Below, piece after piece: positions 1-10,478 of a DNA stretch of 64,000 nucleotides; position 1 is the first letter of the stretch; each line of letters begins with the position of its first letter. The stretch lies in the NCBI GenBank assembly GCA_007026445.1, contig VDMD01000001.1:496001-560000 (forward strand), written 5' to 3'. Made by a program: the position numbers and the translations under genes. The notes under the pieces were generated by a model. It ran no database searches, was not told where the DNA came from, and worked only from the letters and a program-made list of their open reading frames with translations. Origin of the DNA: Schizophyllum amplum (Eukaryota > Basidiomycota > Agaricomycetes > Agaricales > Schizophyllaceae).

Positions 1-1
1 T

Positions 2-88
2 AGCCCACCGCGAGGGTCGAACTCGCAGCCTTCAGATCGCCTAGTTATCATAAGAGTCTGACGCTCTATCCGATTGAGCTAGGCGGGC
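2..88 (-). tRNA. tRNA-Lys (CTT anticodon) with intron
   Basis: Read on the minus strand it folds as a full cloverleaf. The acceptor stem GCCCGCC (88 to 82) pairs with GGTGGGC (9 to 3), the D-arm follows TAGCTCAATCGGATAGAGC, and the T-arm carries GAGTTCGACCCTC. The anticodon loop reads CTCTTA, giving a CTT anticodon (lysine). An intron of about 13 bases follows position 37, before the closing TCTGA stem, the usual place for nuclear tRNA introns. The 3' flank and pol III terminator fall outside the window. Confidence 0.93.
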
Positions 89-396
89 ATGAATGGCTCA
101 TGCAACTAAGCGCTTATAAGTTTATAGAGCTGGACAAGTATAAACAAGCAAGAGCAAATGCAACAACATTCCATGTATTATTCGCTCCCTGCTTCCTCCT
201 TCCATCATCTCTGCAGCGCGCGCCACTCTTGCTCTCAGGCGCATTTTGCATTCTTGTACTTTTCACAACAGATTCAGTACTCAGTTCAGCTTTGCGAGGA
301 GCTACTGCGGACTGCGATGAGTCCGTATAAATAGTCGATCTGACGGTCAACAGCGAGCATCCCTAAAGCGCAGCACGCTCCTCCGTTCACTCGGCC
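89..396. other. intergenic: promoter region of the first protein gene
   Basis: About 300 bases between tRNA-Lys and the first protein gene. The only element I see is a TATA-like box at 326-333. Short open frames on both strands have no protein character. Confidence 0.4.
326..333 (+). promoter_or_regulatory. TATA-like box
   Basis: TATAAATA lies 63 bases upstream of the ATG at 397, a plausible core-promoter position for a short 5' leader. Position and sequence are the only evidence. Confidence 0.4.
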
Positions 397-1100
397 ATGT
401 CCCCATCACCACCTTTGACGCCTATGTTGCAAGACGAGACCGACATCGCGTCCCTCTCGCTAGACGCGCACTTCACACCACCGCGTCTGCCCTCCCGCCA
501 AATCATTGGCCTCAGCCGTATATCCCTCGCGCTCTCCGCCTTCTCCCTTCTTTACACCTTCGTTCACGTCCTGGTGTATGGACCAGCCCTCGCGCTCAAC
601 GCAGCGGCCGCAGCCGCGTGCGCTGGATTCCAGTCGCTTGTCCTCGTCTCCGCATCGCGGCAGGTTCGCTCAACGCACGCCCATGCGGTCATCACCCACC
701 GCTGGTTCGTCTCGCCGTACATGGGACGTTCTGTGCTCGCACTGGGTGCCCTCGCGCTGCTCTGGCTTGTTGCCTTCGTCACGGGCATCGCAAGACGGAC
801 AGTGGTGACGAGCGCGATCGCGCGGCTGTCGATCTTCATTTCGGACATTGCGGCGGGCGTAGAAGCGGTCGTGGTGGGGCACATGGCGGTCGAGTGCGTG
901 GTTGAGCGGAGGCAGCGGGGTGTGAACTATGCGAGCGAGCGGCAGGCGGACGAGGACATCAACGACGTGAAGCTGTCCTTCCGCGATCGGACGTCGAACC
1001 AGTGCGTGTTCCCCTTACTTGAACTCCGACATCTACTCATACATTGTTCAGCAATGCATCTACTTCATATCTATCCTCATATATCAGCGCTATCGCATGA
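397..1100 (+). CDS. four-helix membrane protein, unrecognised
   Basis: Start at the ATG of 397, in the context GGCCATGTCC. Exon 1 (397-1001) encodes a short Pro/Ser-rich cytosolic N-terminus and then about four hydrophobic segments (around residues 38-60, 68-86, 108-132 and 139-165) separated by small loops. A charged tail rich in R, D and E follows. If the gtgcgt donor at 1002 and the acceptor ending at 1051 are used, exon 2 adds 16 residues and stops at 1100. Unspliced, the frame would run to 1158, into sequence that looks non-coding. The four-span layout resembles MARVEL or tetraspan-like fungal membrane proteins, but I see no diagnostic motif, so no function is given. The spliced end is inference. 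Confidence 0.6.
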
Positions 1101-2987
1101 CCACCGTCGTCCTACACATACCATAGACACTGACAGGACAATGAATGCAACAATATGACTACCGCCAATGACCATATCCGTGAAGTCAATATACTACAGC
1201 TATCCTGCTTGTACGTTCCTCTTTGGCCGATCTTGCACCCCTTCCTTCTTGGTGCGCATTTTCGTGAAAGTAACGTCTGAATGTGAAGATGTGGCAAGCT
1301 TCGGCGTTCACTTGCCTTCAATTCTTCGGGGTTCGTTCTTCTCTGCCACTGCTTTCTTGGTGAGCCCAGATTCAGCCTTATAACGCTACTTTCCGCCTGG
1401 CAGCTTTCCCACTATGACCGGCAACCATCGGCTCAAGTGGTATGTCGACAATCTGTGCGAACCGTATAGTTGCTGACGTGCATATCCTCCAGAAACTCAT
1501 CTAATGCCTGCTTCAGCCTGATGCCCGGGGAGACTAGCCTGAGCTTTCGTGCATTCTGATTGCTCTCGGTACCTCAGGTAAGCGCGAGCTAATTTCGTGA
1601 ACCTCTGGATGTGGCTGATTGTCCGCGCGACAGCTGGCTCGACCTCTCAATGTCTGTCTGACGTCTTCGTCGGTATTCGTAACGGCCTGCAAGCGAAGGA
1701 ATACGATGAATCTTACTCTCTAGCTGCGAAGGCTGTGCATCGTCACTGCGAACGGTGAGCCTCCACTCATGTTTATCGACTACTGAATATCGACCCCTTC
1801 GATAGAACGCAGGATATCGCAGCGGGGCGTGATATCATTCAACAGGACGCAGTATACGTAGCTCGAGTCGCTTGCCCTACCCACTCGCGGTCAGCGGTGG
1901 CTTGTGCGCTAAGATTCGATGGTCTAGGCGTCATCCTATACCAGGCAGCTTGCTTCCTGCCCGACCGACGGTGCGAGGCCTCCTATTCTTCATTCAGCTG
2001 GACACAGTTGTATCGAGCTTAGACACCGTCGTATCACACGATGTTATCGGGGATTTATGGAACGGCAATGTTGTATGTGCGGCACCGCGGTCGACCACGG
2101 ACTGTACCACCGCGATTGAGTATAGACGGTGCCGCCATGGCAGTGACGCGGATGGAGACCACGCTCGACTTGCGCGCCTCTGGGGCGATAACCTCCCTCC
2201 TACGCGCTGTTAGTACGTTCATTCCTCTCAGTATCGGCCCTTACTGATATGAAGCGCCCACAGAAAGCTGTGCCTCACATAACTGAGTCGCGCACAGAAA
2301 GCCACCTAACTTGCCGTGACGGTGACACTGCCCTTTTGCAGATCATTCCCAGCAATCCCGGGCTTGCGCCACACTTCACTACGCAGGACATACCTGCGCT
2401 GCATGATCCGTCATGAGGTCGTGCAGCGCACAGGAATCGTCCAACAGCCCATTTGCGTCTTTGTGGGCGCCTTGCCGCAGCTGTAGTAAGTCCGCGAACT
2501 ATAACCTTCGCGACACGCATTGAAGACACGCCGCAGACACGCGTACACGTACTGCTTCGTACAGGCCGCCTATATACGATACTGTATACTTCCAGGCGTA
2601 TGTGGGAACGGCACAGGCGCCGACGGCACTTCTTACGCTGTCAGCGGACGTCTCGCACGCACAACTCGGACGCCTCGTGCGCACAGCTCACTGAACACGC
2701 ATGTGTACCTCGTTCCGACTTCGAGGGTGTTGCCCTTTCTGGGACGGGCGAAGTTTGAACAAGCGCGCGCCTTTTCGACGTATATAGGGGGCGGGTGGGG
2801 AGGCGGACGCTTCTGTATCGCAGTCATGTCCCTCCGCCAACTTTCGTCAGATGCTCCTTCTGCGAACGTGTACTCCCTCCAGCCCATTTCTGCCATAAAT
2901 GTTGCGAGGTGACTGAGCCCTCGCCCTTTCTCGTGGATACATCCTGAACTTGAACTCAGCTCCTCGATACGCAGCCTACGGCCATTC
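1101..2987. other. long stretch without a supportable gene
   Basis: Almost 1.9 kb with only short frames on both strands and no recognisable protein text. Several splice-like sites and a cgtatatagg TATA-like run near 2780 occur, so part may be the promoter or 5' UTR of the gene starting at 2988. Decayed coding sequence cannot be excluded by eye. Confidence 0.4.
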
Positions 2988-4447
2988 ATGTCGAAGGAGC
3001 TCCGGGATCTCGAGATGCAGCGGGGACAGTGGGCGGGGCAGCTCACCTCGACTCGCGGACAATTGTACAACAGAAGGTCGCCAGGTGTTCCGCGGCCGAA
3101 GTACAACGCAAGCAACAGCGTAGCGGATCATACGACCCTGTTGTATAACATTCTACGCCGATTCACCCCACATGCTTCCACCAACACGTGAGTCATCTGT
3201 GCGTCTACGTGATATATTTTCTCAGATATTTGCAGAGTCATCAAGCACATAATCGATTGGTGCATATGGTTGAAGGGCATGGGTTTTGCGCAGTCCGACA
3301 TAGAAAATTGTCTATCAGGTCTCCCGATGCTGTTCAATCTGCAGTCGGCTGTACGACAAGGTATGTTCTGATCGAACTGGTGCCCTCCCGACAGTATGAT
3401 AATTTGATAGGTCAAAATCCGACTTACAATGCTGCCGACGAGCCTGCCGTTCAAGAGTGCATTCTCCAAGAACTTCATTGCAAAATCGAACATCATGTCA
3501 CGGCTCTCGCAGCCCACCTTGGTTCATTGCCAACGGTGAGGTCGTTTCCATTCCAAACGATTATATTCTGAATTTGACCACAGGATTTATCGCAAGATGG
3601 ACGCCTTGCCAAGGCTTACGCCTGGACCCGCAAGAGGGTCAAGTTTAGCGATGGCATTCTGCTAATCAGCGGTAGTATCGTCACCTCTCTACCGTTCCTC
3701 CATCTTGCATCCGCCCCGGCAGGCTATGCTGGAGCAGGAATGGCGGTCGCTGGCGCACTCAAGACGGCATATCAGCACTGCGTAGACAGTAAGGCCTCCA
3801 GCTCTTGTTTGCAAGTCGCTAATTGTTCTCCAGATCCTAACGGATCTGCGGTCGCTTATGATGCAGCAACTACGTCCATCGAAGTACTTCGTGCGAGCGG
3901 CTATCGACTGCTTACTGCGTGGATGGAGCTCTGCGCCATTGCCCAACGGTTGCTAGAAAGCTCTATGCAAGGTGGAGAACCGCTCACGGACGACGAGAAA
4001 CAACAGATCGAGGACTTCTTCTTGTCCTTCCAAGAGCACGTGCGTTTTGTTTTTCGTCTGGTCGGGTTAGGCTGAACAGCCGCTACTCAGTTTCAGCCCA
4101 TCGGGGAGCTCGACCTCGCTACTGCTTGCGATATAGCGGGAGACACGGTCAGCATCAAGCATCCGGCCATCGCCGCAGGTTTCGATGAACGCTATGCTCT
4201 TCCCGCCGCCCGTGCATTTTCGGATCGGATGCTAGAGCCTGGCGTGCAAACATCCGGCGGGGGCTCCAGTGTGGGGTCTCCTTCGTCCCGTCACGAACAG
4301 GCAAGTCACCTTGCTCTTGGTCATTCTGAAGCAGAGCTGATTTTGCCATGTCCCAGCATCGTCCCGATTCAAACCGCAGTACACGCCACTACGGATGAAC
4401 GGTCTCGATTGAAACTAAGTACTCACTACTGTCCTGCCCGTCACTAG
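2988..4447 (+). CDS. six-exon orphan protein, 403 aa
   Basis: Exons at 2988-3187, 3236-3360, 3411-3535, 3584-3788, 3834-4039 and 4097-4447 join in phase and total 1,212 bases. Splicing restores one continuous protein: exon 2 must be read in the frame giving IIDWCIWLKGMGF, and exon 3 then runs to LAAHLGSLPT. A hydrophobic stretch around residues 165-200 (LLISGSIVTSLPFLHLASAP followed by a Gly/Ala-rich run) may be membrane-associated or a glycine-rich helix. The C-terminal third is polar with a His/Ser-rich end. No family recognised. It lies tail to tail with the unknown gene ending at 4823. Boundaries are supported by phase agreement at all five introns. The start could be extended by an unseen upstream exon. 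Confidence 0.65.
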
Positions 4448-4822
4448 TATGTACATGGGCCCATATGTTTTCGAGTGGTGATATTGCACGCGTCTCTCAC
4501 TTTCCTACTGCACGCGCGATTGAAGGAAATAGCGTAAGGTATCAGTCTCGAACGATCCTGAGCCAAGTATGTCCATGAAGATACGATGCATCGCGGGCGT
4601 CCAGCCACGTCAAGTCTGAGAATCACTACACGTTCAGAGCCAATCCGTAAATCGACAAACCAGGACTATTGCTAACAGACCTGCGTAGCGCGTCCATAGA
4701 GAAGGCGAAGGCTGTATATGTCTCATGCGAACATAAATCAGACATAAATCAGACATAAATTCTGGTCTGTCTGAAACTTTCGATCATCAAACAGCGCTGA
4801 CAAAGAAGAATTCCGAACTTAC
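4448..4822. other. convergent intergenic region with short tandem repeat
   Basis: 375 bases between two convergent stop codons. It contains a three-copy 11-bp direct repeat at 4731-4760 and no credible frame. Confidence 0.45.
4731..4760. repeat. 11-bp tandem repeat, about 2.7 copies
   Basis: The unit acataaatcag is repeated head to tail (acataaatcag, acataaatcag, acataaat). It lies in the shared 3' region of two convergent genes. Small enough to be replication slippage. Confidence 0.75.
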
Positions 4823-5641
4823 CTAGTACAGAGAAGGAGAGCTGGCCCGTTTGATTCTGCTAGTCATCGAGTTTATCGCATGGACCGCGCCTCCAAGGTC
4901 CAATGTTATCGTTTTGAGCGCGGATACGAGCGCTTCACGCCTGTCGTATGGTAGTCTGCGCACATCCCTAAGATAATCGACGGAGAAATGTGCACGGGCT
5001 CCGGATGTGTAGGACTTGAGAAGCCGGACGGACGCCGAGATCTCGACAACACTCAGGCGAATATTGTTCAAGGAAGAACATCCGTCGATCAACATGACTC
5101 CCCGTGGCGAGATAGGCACGAGGTTCCATCGTGTTACCAGAGGGTATAGTGCGTGAATAAGAATGAAGTGGATGCCAGGTGTATAGGCGAGCGTGTTCGT
5201 GACACATTCCTCCAACCCCACCAAGGCCTTGGCAACGCGGAGGGACATGTCGAGCAGCTCCTCCAGACGCTCGACGACTGCATGATATCGTGTGTCGATG
5301 ACAGACAAGTGTGTGTCGAGGTCTACGTCCAGCTCCCTGAAGGTACTTGACAAGGCTCTGAAGAAATTGGAGAGGGCGCTCATCGTATGAGACGCATCGA
5401 GAGCGCAATCGCGGAGGAGCATCATGGTGTCCTTGAACATGGACTGCAGATGTGGGTCGGTAGTAGATGCGGCAAGCTGACTCGACGCGGATTTCACTGC
5501 GTAGGGAATCATATACAGGCGACGTTGGATCTTGCCAGCGGGCTCTAAGAAGGGAAATAATTCCTAGTTGGGGAATAAGAAGTTTTCAGCCTACGGGGTA
5601 GCCATTTAACTTACCCCAATTTCTCTCGAGTTGTATGCCAT
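4823..5641 (-). CDS. tandem paralogue family, member 1 (unrecognised, 255 aa)
   Basis: Exon 1 is the 27-base piece 5641-5615, encoding MAYNSREIG. A gtaagt donor leads to exon 2 at 5563-4823, beginning ELFPFLEP. The frame shown by the later ATG at 5512 misses these residues, but the neighbour at 6226-7055 has the same start pattern (GLFPFVDP), which supports this model. Shared landmarks of the two proteins are MFKDTM/VFKDTM, LLRDCALDAS/LVRDCALDTS, LEELL and ARAHF. The predicted structure is mostly helical with one hydrophobic segment near residues 130-150 that could be membrane-embedded or a buried helix. I do not recognise the family. The two genes lie head to tail on the same strand, about 580 bases apart, as expected from tandem duplication. 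Divergence is high (roughly half the residues differ), so the duplication is old. Confidence 0.7.
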
Positions 5642-6225
5642 ATGTTGCGGTCGATGTACGGGAGGTTTATCTGAGCAGAAACGCAGATGAACGGGATGCT
5701 ATCGAGAGAGACGATGGCGGCGACTGGCGGCCCAGTGCTGGCGACGTGCGGCGCAAGCGCCGAGAAAACGTGTATTCAACTCACGTGACTTCAACGTTGA
5801 TGTGTAAACATTAGCAAGTATTGAAGTCCTAGCTAATTACTACTCGCCAACTTCCCTCTACCTTACGAACGCTGCTGTCTGGTACGGGAGGTCGATTCTC
5901 CGTCGGATATTGACGCTACAGATGGACACGCTGCGCTACGCTGAATGCTGGATGCATTGCGTATGTACTGTATATAAGGGCTCGGAGAAGCAATTCGGTG
6001 GTCTGCTGAGTAGTGAGACAGTGTCCTTCACAAGTTCAAGGTCGCACGATGCGCATTTGATGACGAGTCTGAATAGCGAAAGTGCGACATGACAATCACA
6101 GCTGCCGCGACATTTGGGCGTTTGCAAAAGGCCGAAGCTCAACGCGACGGAGATCCGCGCTGGAACACACCCCTGTATCCATTGATTTTCTGTGAAAATA
6201 GACCGGCAAGACAAGATGAGTGAGC
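5642..6225. other. spacer between the tandem paralogues
   Basis: About 580 bases that must hold the promoter of the 5641 gene and the 3' end of the next one. A TATA-like ctgtatataagg occurs near 5968, but its distance and orientation do not decide which gene it serves. No credible coding frame. Confidence 0.4.
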
Positions 6226-7055
6226 TCACCTGAGGTACATAGAAGCATTGCTTGCCCACCCAACTCTCTGAGCTACAAACTCCATGCCATTGATTGAACC
6301 CCATAGGTGCGATTCGACGGCTTCGAGAGCGGAGTCGAGCTCCATGCGCTTCTCGAGCGGCTCTCCACGAATGTCGGAGAGGATTCCCGGACGGAAGTGG
6401 GCACGGGCATCGGATGCGTATGACTGTAGAAGGCGAATTGAATCCTCAATCTCTACGACATTCTCGCGGATGCTGGCCAGGGTGGTGCGTCCTCTCGTTA
6501 GCATGATAGCCCGCGACGAGGGTTCAATGAGGTACAACCAGGTGTTCAGCGGAATAAGAACGTGGAGCATAATGTAGTGGATGATTAACGCGTAGGACAG
6601 TGTGTGAGCAACGCAGTCATCCAGGGTGAGTAAGGCGTCGACGGCACGGATGGACTTGGTGAGCAACTCCTCCAGACAGTCAAGGTAGGCTTGGTAACGA
6701 ATTCCAATATTTGAGAGGTGCACGTCGAGATGCACGTCCAGGGCGGTGAATGAGCTGGAGACGGCCTGAGTAAATCTGGCAAGTGCGTCCGTTGCACGAG
6801 AGGTGTCGAGTGCGCAATCGCGGACAAGCAGCATGGTGTCCTTGAACACAAAAAGGAGATGTGAATCATCCGTCGCGGCCGCGAGCTGTCGGGAGACATC
6901 TCCCACGGCTTCCTGTATAAGATACATTCGGTCAAGAATTTGATTGGAAGGATCCACGAAAGGGAACAATCCCTGGTGAACAGATTAGAGTGTTCAATGA
7001 TGCTCGACCTCCGGGCTGCCTATGAGCATACCTCGACCTCCGAGACGTAGACCAT
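6226..7055 (-). CDS. tandem paralogue family, member 2 (unrecognised, 256 aa)
   Basis: Exon 1 is 7055-7032 (MVYVSEVE), followed by a gtatgc donor and exon 2 at 6972-6226, starting GLFPFVDPSN. Length and exon layout match the neighbour at 4823-5641: a tiny first exon, phase-0 intron and one long second exon. Hydrophobic residues around 135-155 (HYIMLHVLIPLNTWLYLI) form the single strong nonpolar helix. The rest is amphipathic helix with conserved RDCALD, LEELL and SDARAHF blocks. No catalytic motif or domain recognised. Both members appear intact, so the family is probably functional. Paralogy is seen directly; a membrane or coiled-bundle role is only inference. Confidence 0.7.
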
Positions 7056-7754
7056 CTCGTTGAGCTTCTCTGCAATATTGAAATCTAGGGAAGATGACGG
7101 CGGAGAACGACGGAGACGCTTAAGAACGTGGACGCTGACAGTTAGAAGCGCAAGTTGCTTCCAAGCGCCGAGCGTGATGTGACCTTGACGTGTTCGCTCA
7201 CGTGCACATAGGAGACGTCCCGTGATTGCAAGTTGAAGTTTTTGAGCCTCAAGTTGCAGGAGTCACGACATCCTTCCTCACTCGGACGTCCTTCGCGCTG
7301 CAAAGGTATTGAGCGAGCTATACAATGACTCTTGCACGACTGCTGAGACACTCTACAATGATAATAGCTGCCAGTTGCGGCAGGGACACTCTTGTATGTG
7401 AACGGTGACCTTACATATCCCAAGTGATGGAGTACTATTGGAGGTCCAGCACTATTTGTTCTCCTTGTTGGCGATGACCAGGACGAAAGGTCCTGACTCG
7501 CCGACACGCTCTTGACCCACAAATGAGACAATAAGTAAGTCAGCCAGCGGTCCATGCATTGCTGCCATATATAAAGTCCACGCCAAGCGGCAGATCTTCA
7601 CCCTAAGGTCTCTCTCACGAGCCACAAATCAGAAACTAGGGGTGTGGACAACGTCACAGCACATCTTGACACTCACCAGCACGTGTAGCTGTTTCGCCAC
7701 AATATCCATGTACTGACTCACTGAATTTAGCTGCCTGCCGCGCGCACTGAAGCC
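7056..7754. other. intergenic region, divergent promoters
   Basis: About 700 bases between two divergently oriented genes. A TATA-like catatataaag lies near 7567, roughly 185 bases before the ATG at 7755. I see no coding or RNA feature. Confidence 0.4.
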
Positions 7755-8147
7755 ATGGTCTACTTCCGACGCTCGCATATCCGCCGCCGCCACCGTGGTG
7801 GCTCACCACGGATACTCGGTAACGAGAAGAAGGGGCCGCGTCGGGTATCCCTGCGCCTTTCCTCTCAGATGGCAATGGCCACAAATGGCCTACAGCCGCC
7901 GCATGCACACTCATCACCCCAGATGCGTAACCAGTACTCAAAAGCAGCAGTACCAATTTCAGTGTATGCACCTGGCTTCTTGGTTTCGCGCATCACTGCG
8001 TGGCTCGCCGGAACGAGCTCCGCCGTGCTGGACGCCGACGACGACAAAGTATCTGTGAACGCGACCGACAGCGGTGACTCCGACTACGACGCCGACTGCA
8101 GCGACATGGAGATGGATGACGAGGGCGAGTGTAACTTTAACGGATGA
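7755..8147 (+). CDS. small protein with basic N-terminus and acidic C-terminus
   Basis: A single-exon frame of 130 residues from the ATG at 7755. The N-terminal 35 residues are strongly basic (Arg/Lys-rich, containing RRSHIRRRHR). The middle contains a short hydrophobic patch (VYAPGFLVSRITAWLAG). The last 35 residues are strongly acidic with repeated Asp pairs and end in CNFNG. The charge split suggests a nuclear or nucleic-acid-associated protein, but there is no domain. No introns, which is unusual here and lowers confidence. Overlapping frames exist on both strands, but this one has a good ATG and biased composition. Confidence 0.42.
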   Translation: MVYFRRSHIRRRHRGGSPRILGNEKKGPRRVSLRLSSQMAMATNGLQPPHAHSSPQMRNQYSKAAVPISVYAPGFLVSRITAWLAGTSSAVLDADDDKVSVNATDSGDSDYDADCSDMEMDDEGECNFNG

Positions 8148-8455
8148 TCAACCTACCAGCCGATCCCTTGGTTGCGCTCGTCAAGTTCAACGTCGTCGCG
8201 CATTGGAAGGGAGGCTGAGGCAAAGAGGGTGTGGTAGACGTCTTGGAAAACAAACTTAGCGACAGGTCCTTATGTAATGATTTCCATGGCGCATGGTCCC
8301 GCGACCTGGGATGGCGGGAGTAGCGTAGTGATAATTCATCCATCGACAATACATTTTTGAAATCATCATCAGCAGATCTGTAGAGAAAGTCAAACACATA
8401 AAGATCATACAATCGTTGACTACGTACCTACCGGAAGCACTGAGCCGGCGAAGCC
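8148..8455. other. convergent intergenic region
   Basis: About 300 bases between the small protein gene and the ALG2 stop codon. Nothing recognised; likely both 3' UTRs. Confidence 0.4.
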
Positions 8456-10089
8456 TCACGGCAGCACCCACGGGCCCACGGCATATGCTAACAAGAACCC
8501 GAAAAGCATTAATGCCACCATCGCCCACGAATCCCACGACGCCGGACGCAGCTCGCCCATCGCCACCGCATCCCGTAGCGCGCCCTCCATAGACCGCGCC
8601 ATCGCGTCCATGCCAAATAGCGCCGCGACCCGCGCGCGAGCCGCCTCTGCCATCCGCGTGCGCTCTCCCTCATGCATGCGCGCCATCTCGCCGAGCACGC
8701 CTGCCCAGACCGCCGCGTCGCCCGGCCGCAGCCAACCCGTCACCCCCTCTCCGCACGCAACATCAACTACCGTCTCCGTCGGCCCGCCCGAGTCGCGCGC
8801 GAGCACGGGCAGCCCGCAGTACATGGCCTCGCAGGGAATGATGCCAAAGTGCTCGTTCGCGGGCGTGTAGAGCAGACCACGGGCGCGCGGCGCGCGGAGG
8901 AGCGCGGTGCGTTGGGGGAGGGTGAAGTTGAGGAGGAAGAGGATGTCGGGGTCGGCGGAGGGGGTATGAGAGGTGGATGGCGGGATGACGGAGGGGTCTG
9001 GGCTGGTGACGGTGTATGTGAGGCCGTGGCGGGTGGCGAGGGCGGTGAGCGAGGTGAGGGTGGCGACGTTGTCTTCGACGCGGGGGTCGTAGCCGCCGGC
9101 AATGACAAGACGACAGCATGGGGTGGCGGGGTTGGCGGCGAGGAATTGGGCGAAGGCGGCAATGGCGAGGGCGACGTTCTTCTTGGTCTCAAAGCGGTTG
9201 AGGGACACGAAAGTTGGCCGGTCGCTGAAGTGAGTCAGACAAGGCTCCGGACAAGGGAAGCGTGTTTACGATTGCAAAGCAGCGATGTCCAGGTCTGACG
9301 GATCGACAGGGGCGTCGTACGCGCCGAGGTTGATCCCCGGGTGGACGACGCGGGTGTCTTTGTGTATGGAGGGGAATTGCGTCTTGAAAACGCGCGCGGT
9401 AAAGTTGGAGTTGGCGAGTATCACGTCAGCCTGGCCTGCAGGTGTCAGGTAGGGTCTTGAACATTGATATAGAATCGTACCTGTTGTCCACTCCTCCAGC
9501 ATGTCCATTGGGATGCGGTACAACCTCTTGAGCACACTCCCGCGTTTCCGCCGCTTCGGGTCCTCCACGAACTCCCCATTGGCAAGCAGCTGGTCGGGAA
9601 AGTGACAGTAGAACACGACACGCGTGCCCGCGAACTTGCGCAACAGAGGAACGCAGGTGGAGAGCTGGTCGACGAAGAAGACGTCGTAGCGAGGCGCGTC
9701 TTGCCTCAGAAGATAGCGAGTGAGGTGCAGCTGTCGCAGATGTGCGAAAAGAATGTGGAGCATTCCTGCTATGGCGCGGGGGAAGGGGGGAACTACATGC
9801 TTGACAGAGAGCGTGCCTACGGGATGGTGGTCAGAGAGATGTATCGGATCTATACAGAATTCGCACCGTCTCGCGTCTCTTCAAAGCAGTGCCCAGGGTC
9901 ATGGTGCGATGTATACACGTCCACGGTATGCCCGAGGCTCTGCAGCCCTAGCGCCGCGTCCACGACCAGTCTTTCCGCGCCACCTGCATGCTCGAGCTGC
10001 CTGAGACGCGGTAATACTCAGGTACCATGTCTCGTACCTATTCCCAGGTCAGGGTGAATGAATGCGACTCTGAGGGACGATCCGGACAT
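8456..10089 (-). CDS. ALG2: ALG2, GDP-Man:dolichol-PP-GlcNAc2 mannosyltransferase
   Basis: ALG2 adds the second and third mannose (alpha-1,3 then alpha-1,6) to the lipid-linked oligosaccharide on the cytosolic face of the ER. Exons 10089-10038, 9983-9867, 9816-9481, 9435-9270 and 9224-8456 join in phase to 479 residues, normal for the family. Landmarks in order are the N-terminal [17 protein letters not shown] glycine-rich donor fold, [14 protein letters not shown], the central [13 protein letters not shown] and [10 protein letters not shown], the HPGIN start of the GT4 domain, [10 protein letters not shown], and the GT4 donor-binding block [23 protein letters not shown] with its E-x7-E pair. 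A hydrophobic C-terminal helix ([14 protein letters not shown]) fits ER membrane anchoring. The intron at 9480-9436 lacks stops and is a multiple of three, so reading through it would hide the splice. Intact and confidently identified. Confidence 0.95.
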
Positions 10090-10478
10090 GGAGGTAAGGA
10101 GGACGATAATTGGACTTTGGACGGTACAGCGCGTCGTGTCCTTGAGCGGGCCGCCGCGGACCGAAGCCATTTCTTTGTTCTCAGTACGGCATCCTCCGGC
10201 AGTCCTCTTTGTTTTCCACCGTCATGTTCAAGTCCGAATCAGCGTTCACCTATTCACCTGGAATTTTGTGCCTTGTCTTCGTCAAGTACAACTAGCAATA
10301 GAAGTCCATTAGAAGCCTGATCCTTCGTGATAGCGGCGTCTATCGAAGCTGAATTGCAGCACGCTGTTCCCTCGTGCCGTGCGGTATACAACAACTGACT
10401 GCATCGCCCGCTCTGCCTCCCTCCTCGCACCACCCTGCAGCCGACAGCATCGCACACACGTCCAGATAAATGATCAGC
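10090..10478. other. divergent promoter region
   Basis: About 390 bases between the ALG2 start (leftward) and the coiled-coil gene (rightward). No recognisable element beyond pyrimidine-rich patches. Confidence 0.4.

Noticed and set aside
8610..9298. Long plus-strand frames opposite ALG2
   Set aside because: Shadow frames caused by GC-rich codon bias; the minus strand carries clear ALG2 motifs.
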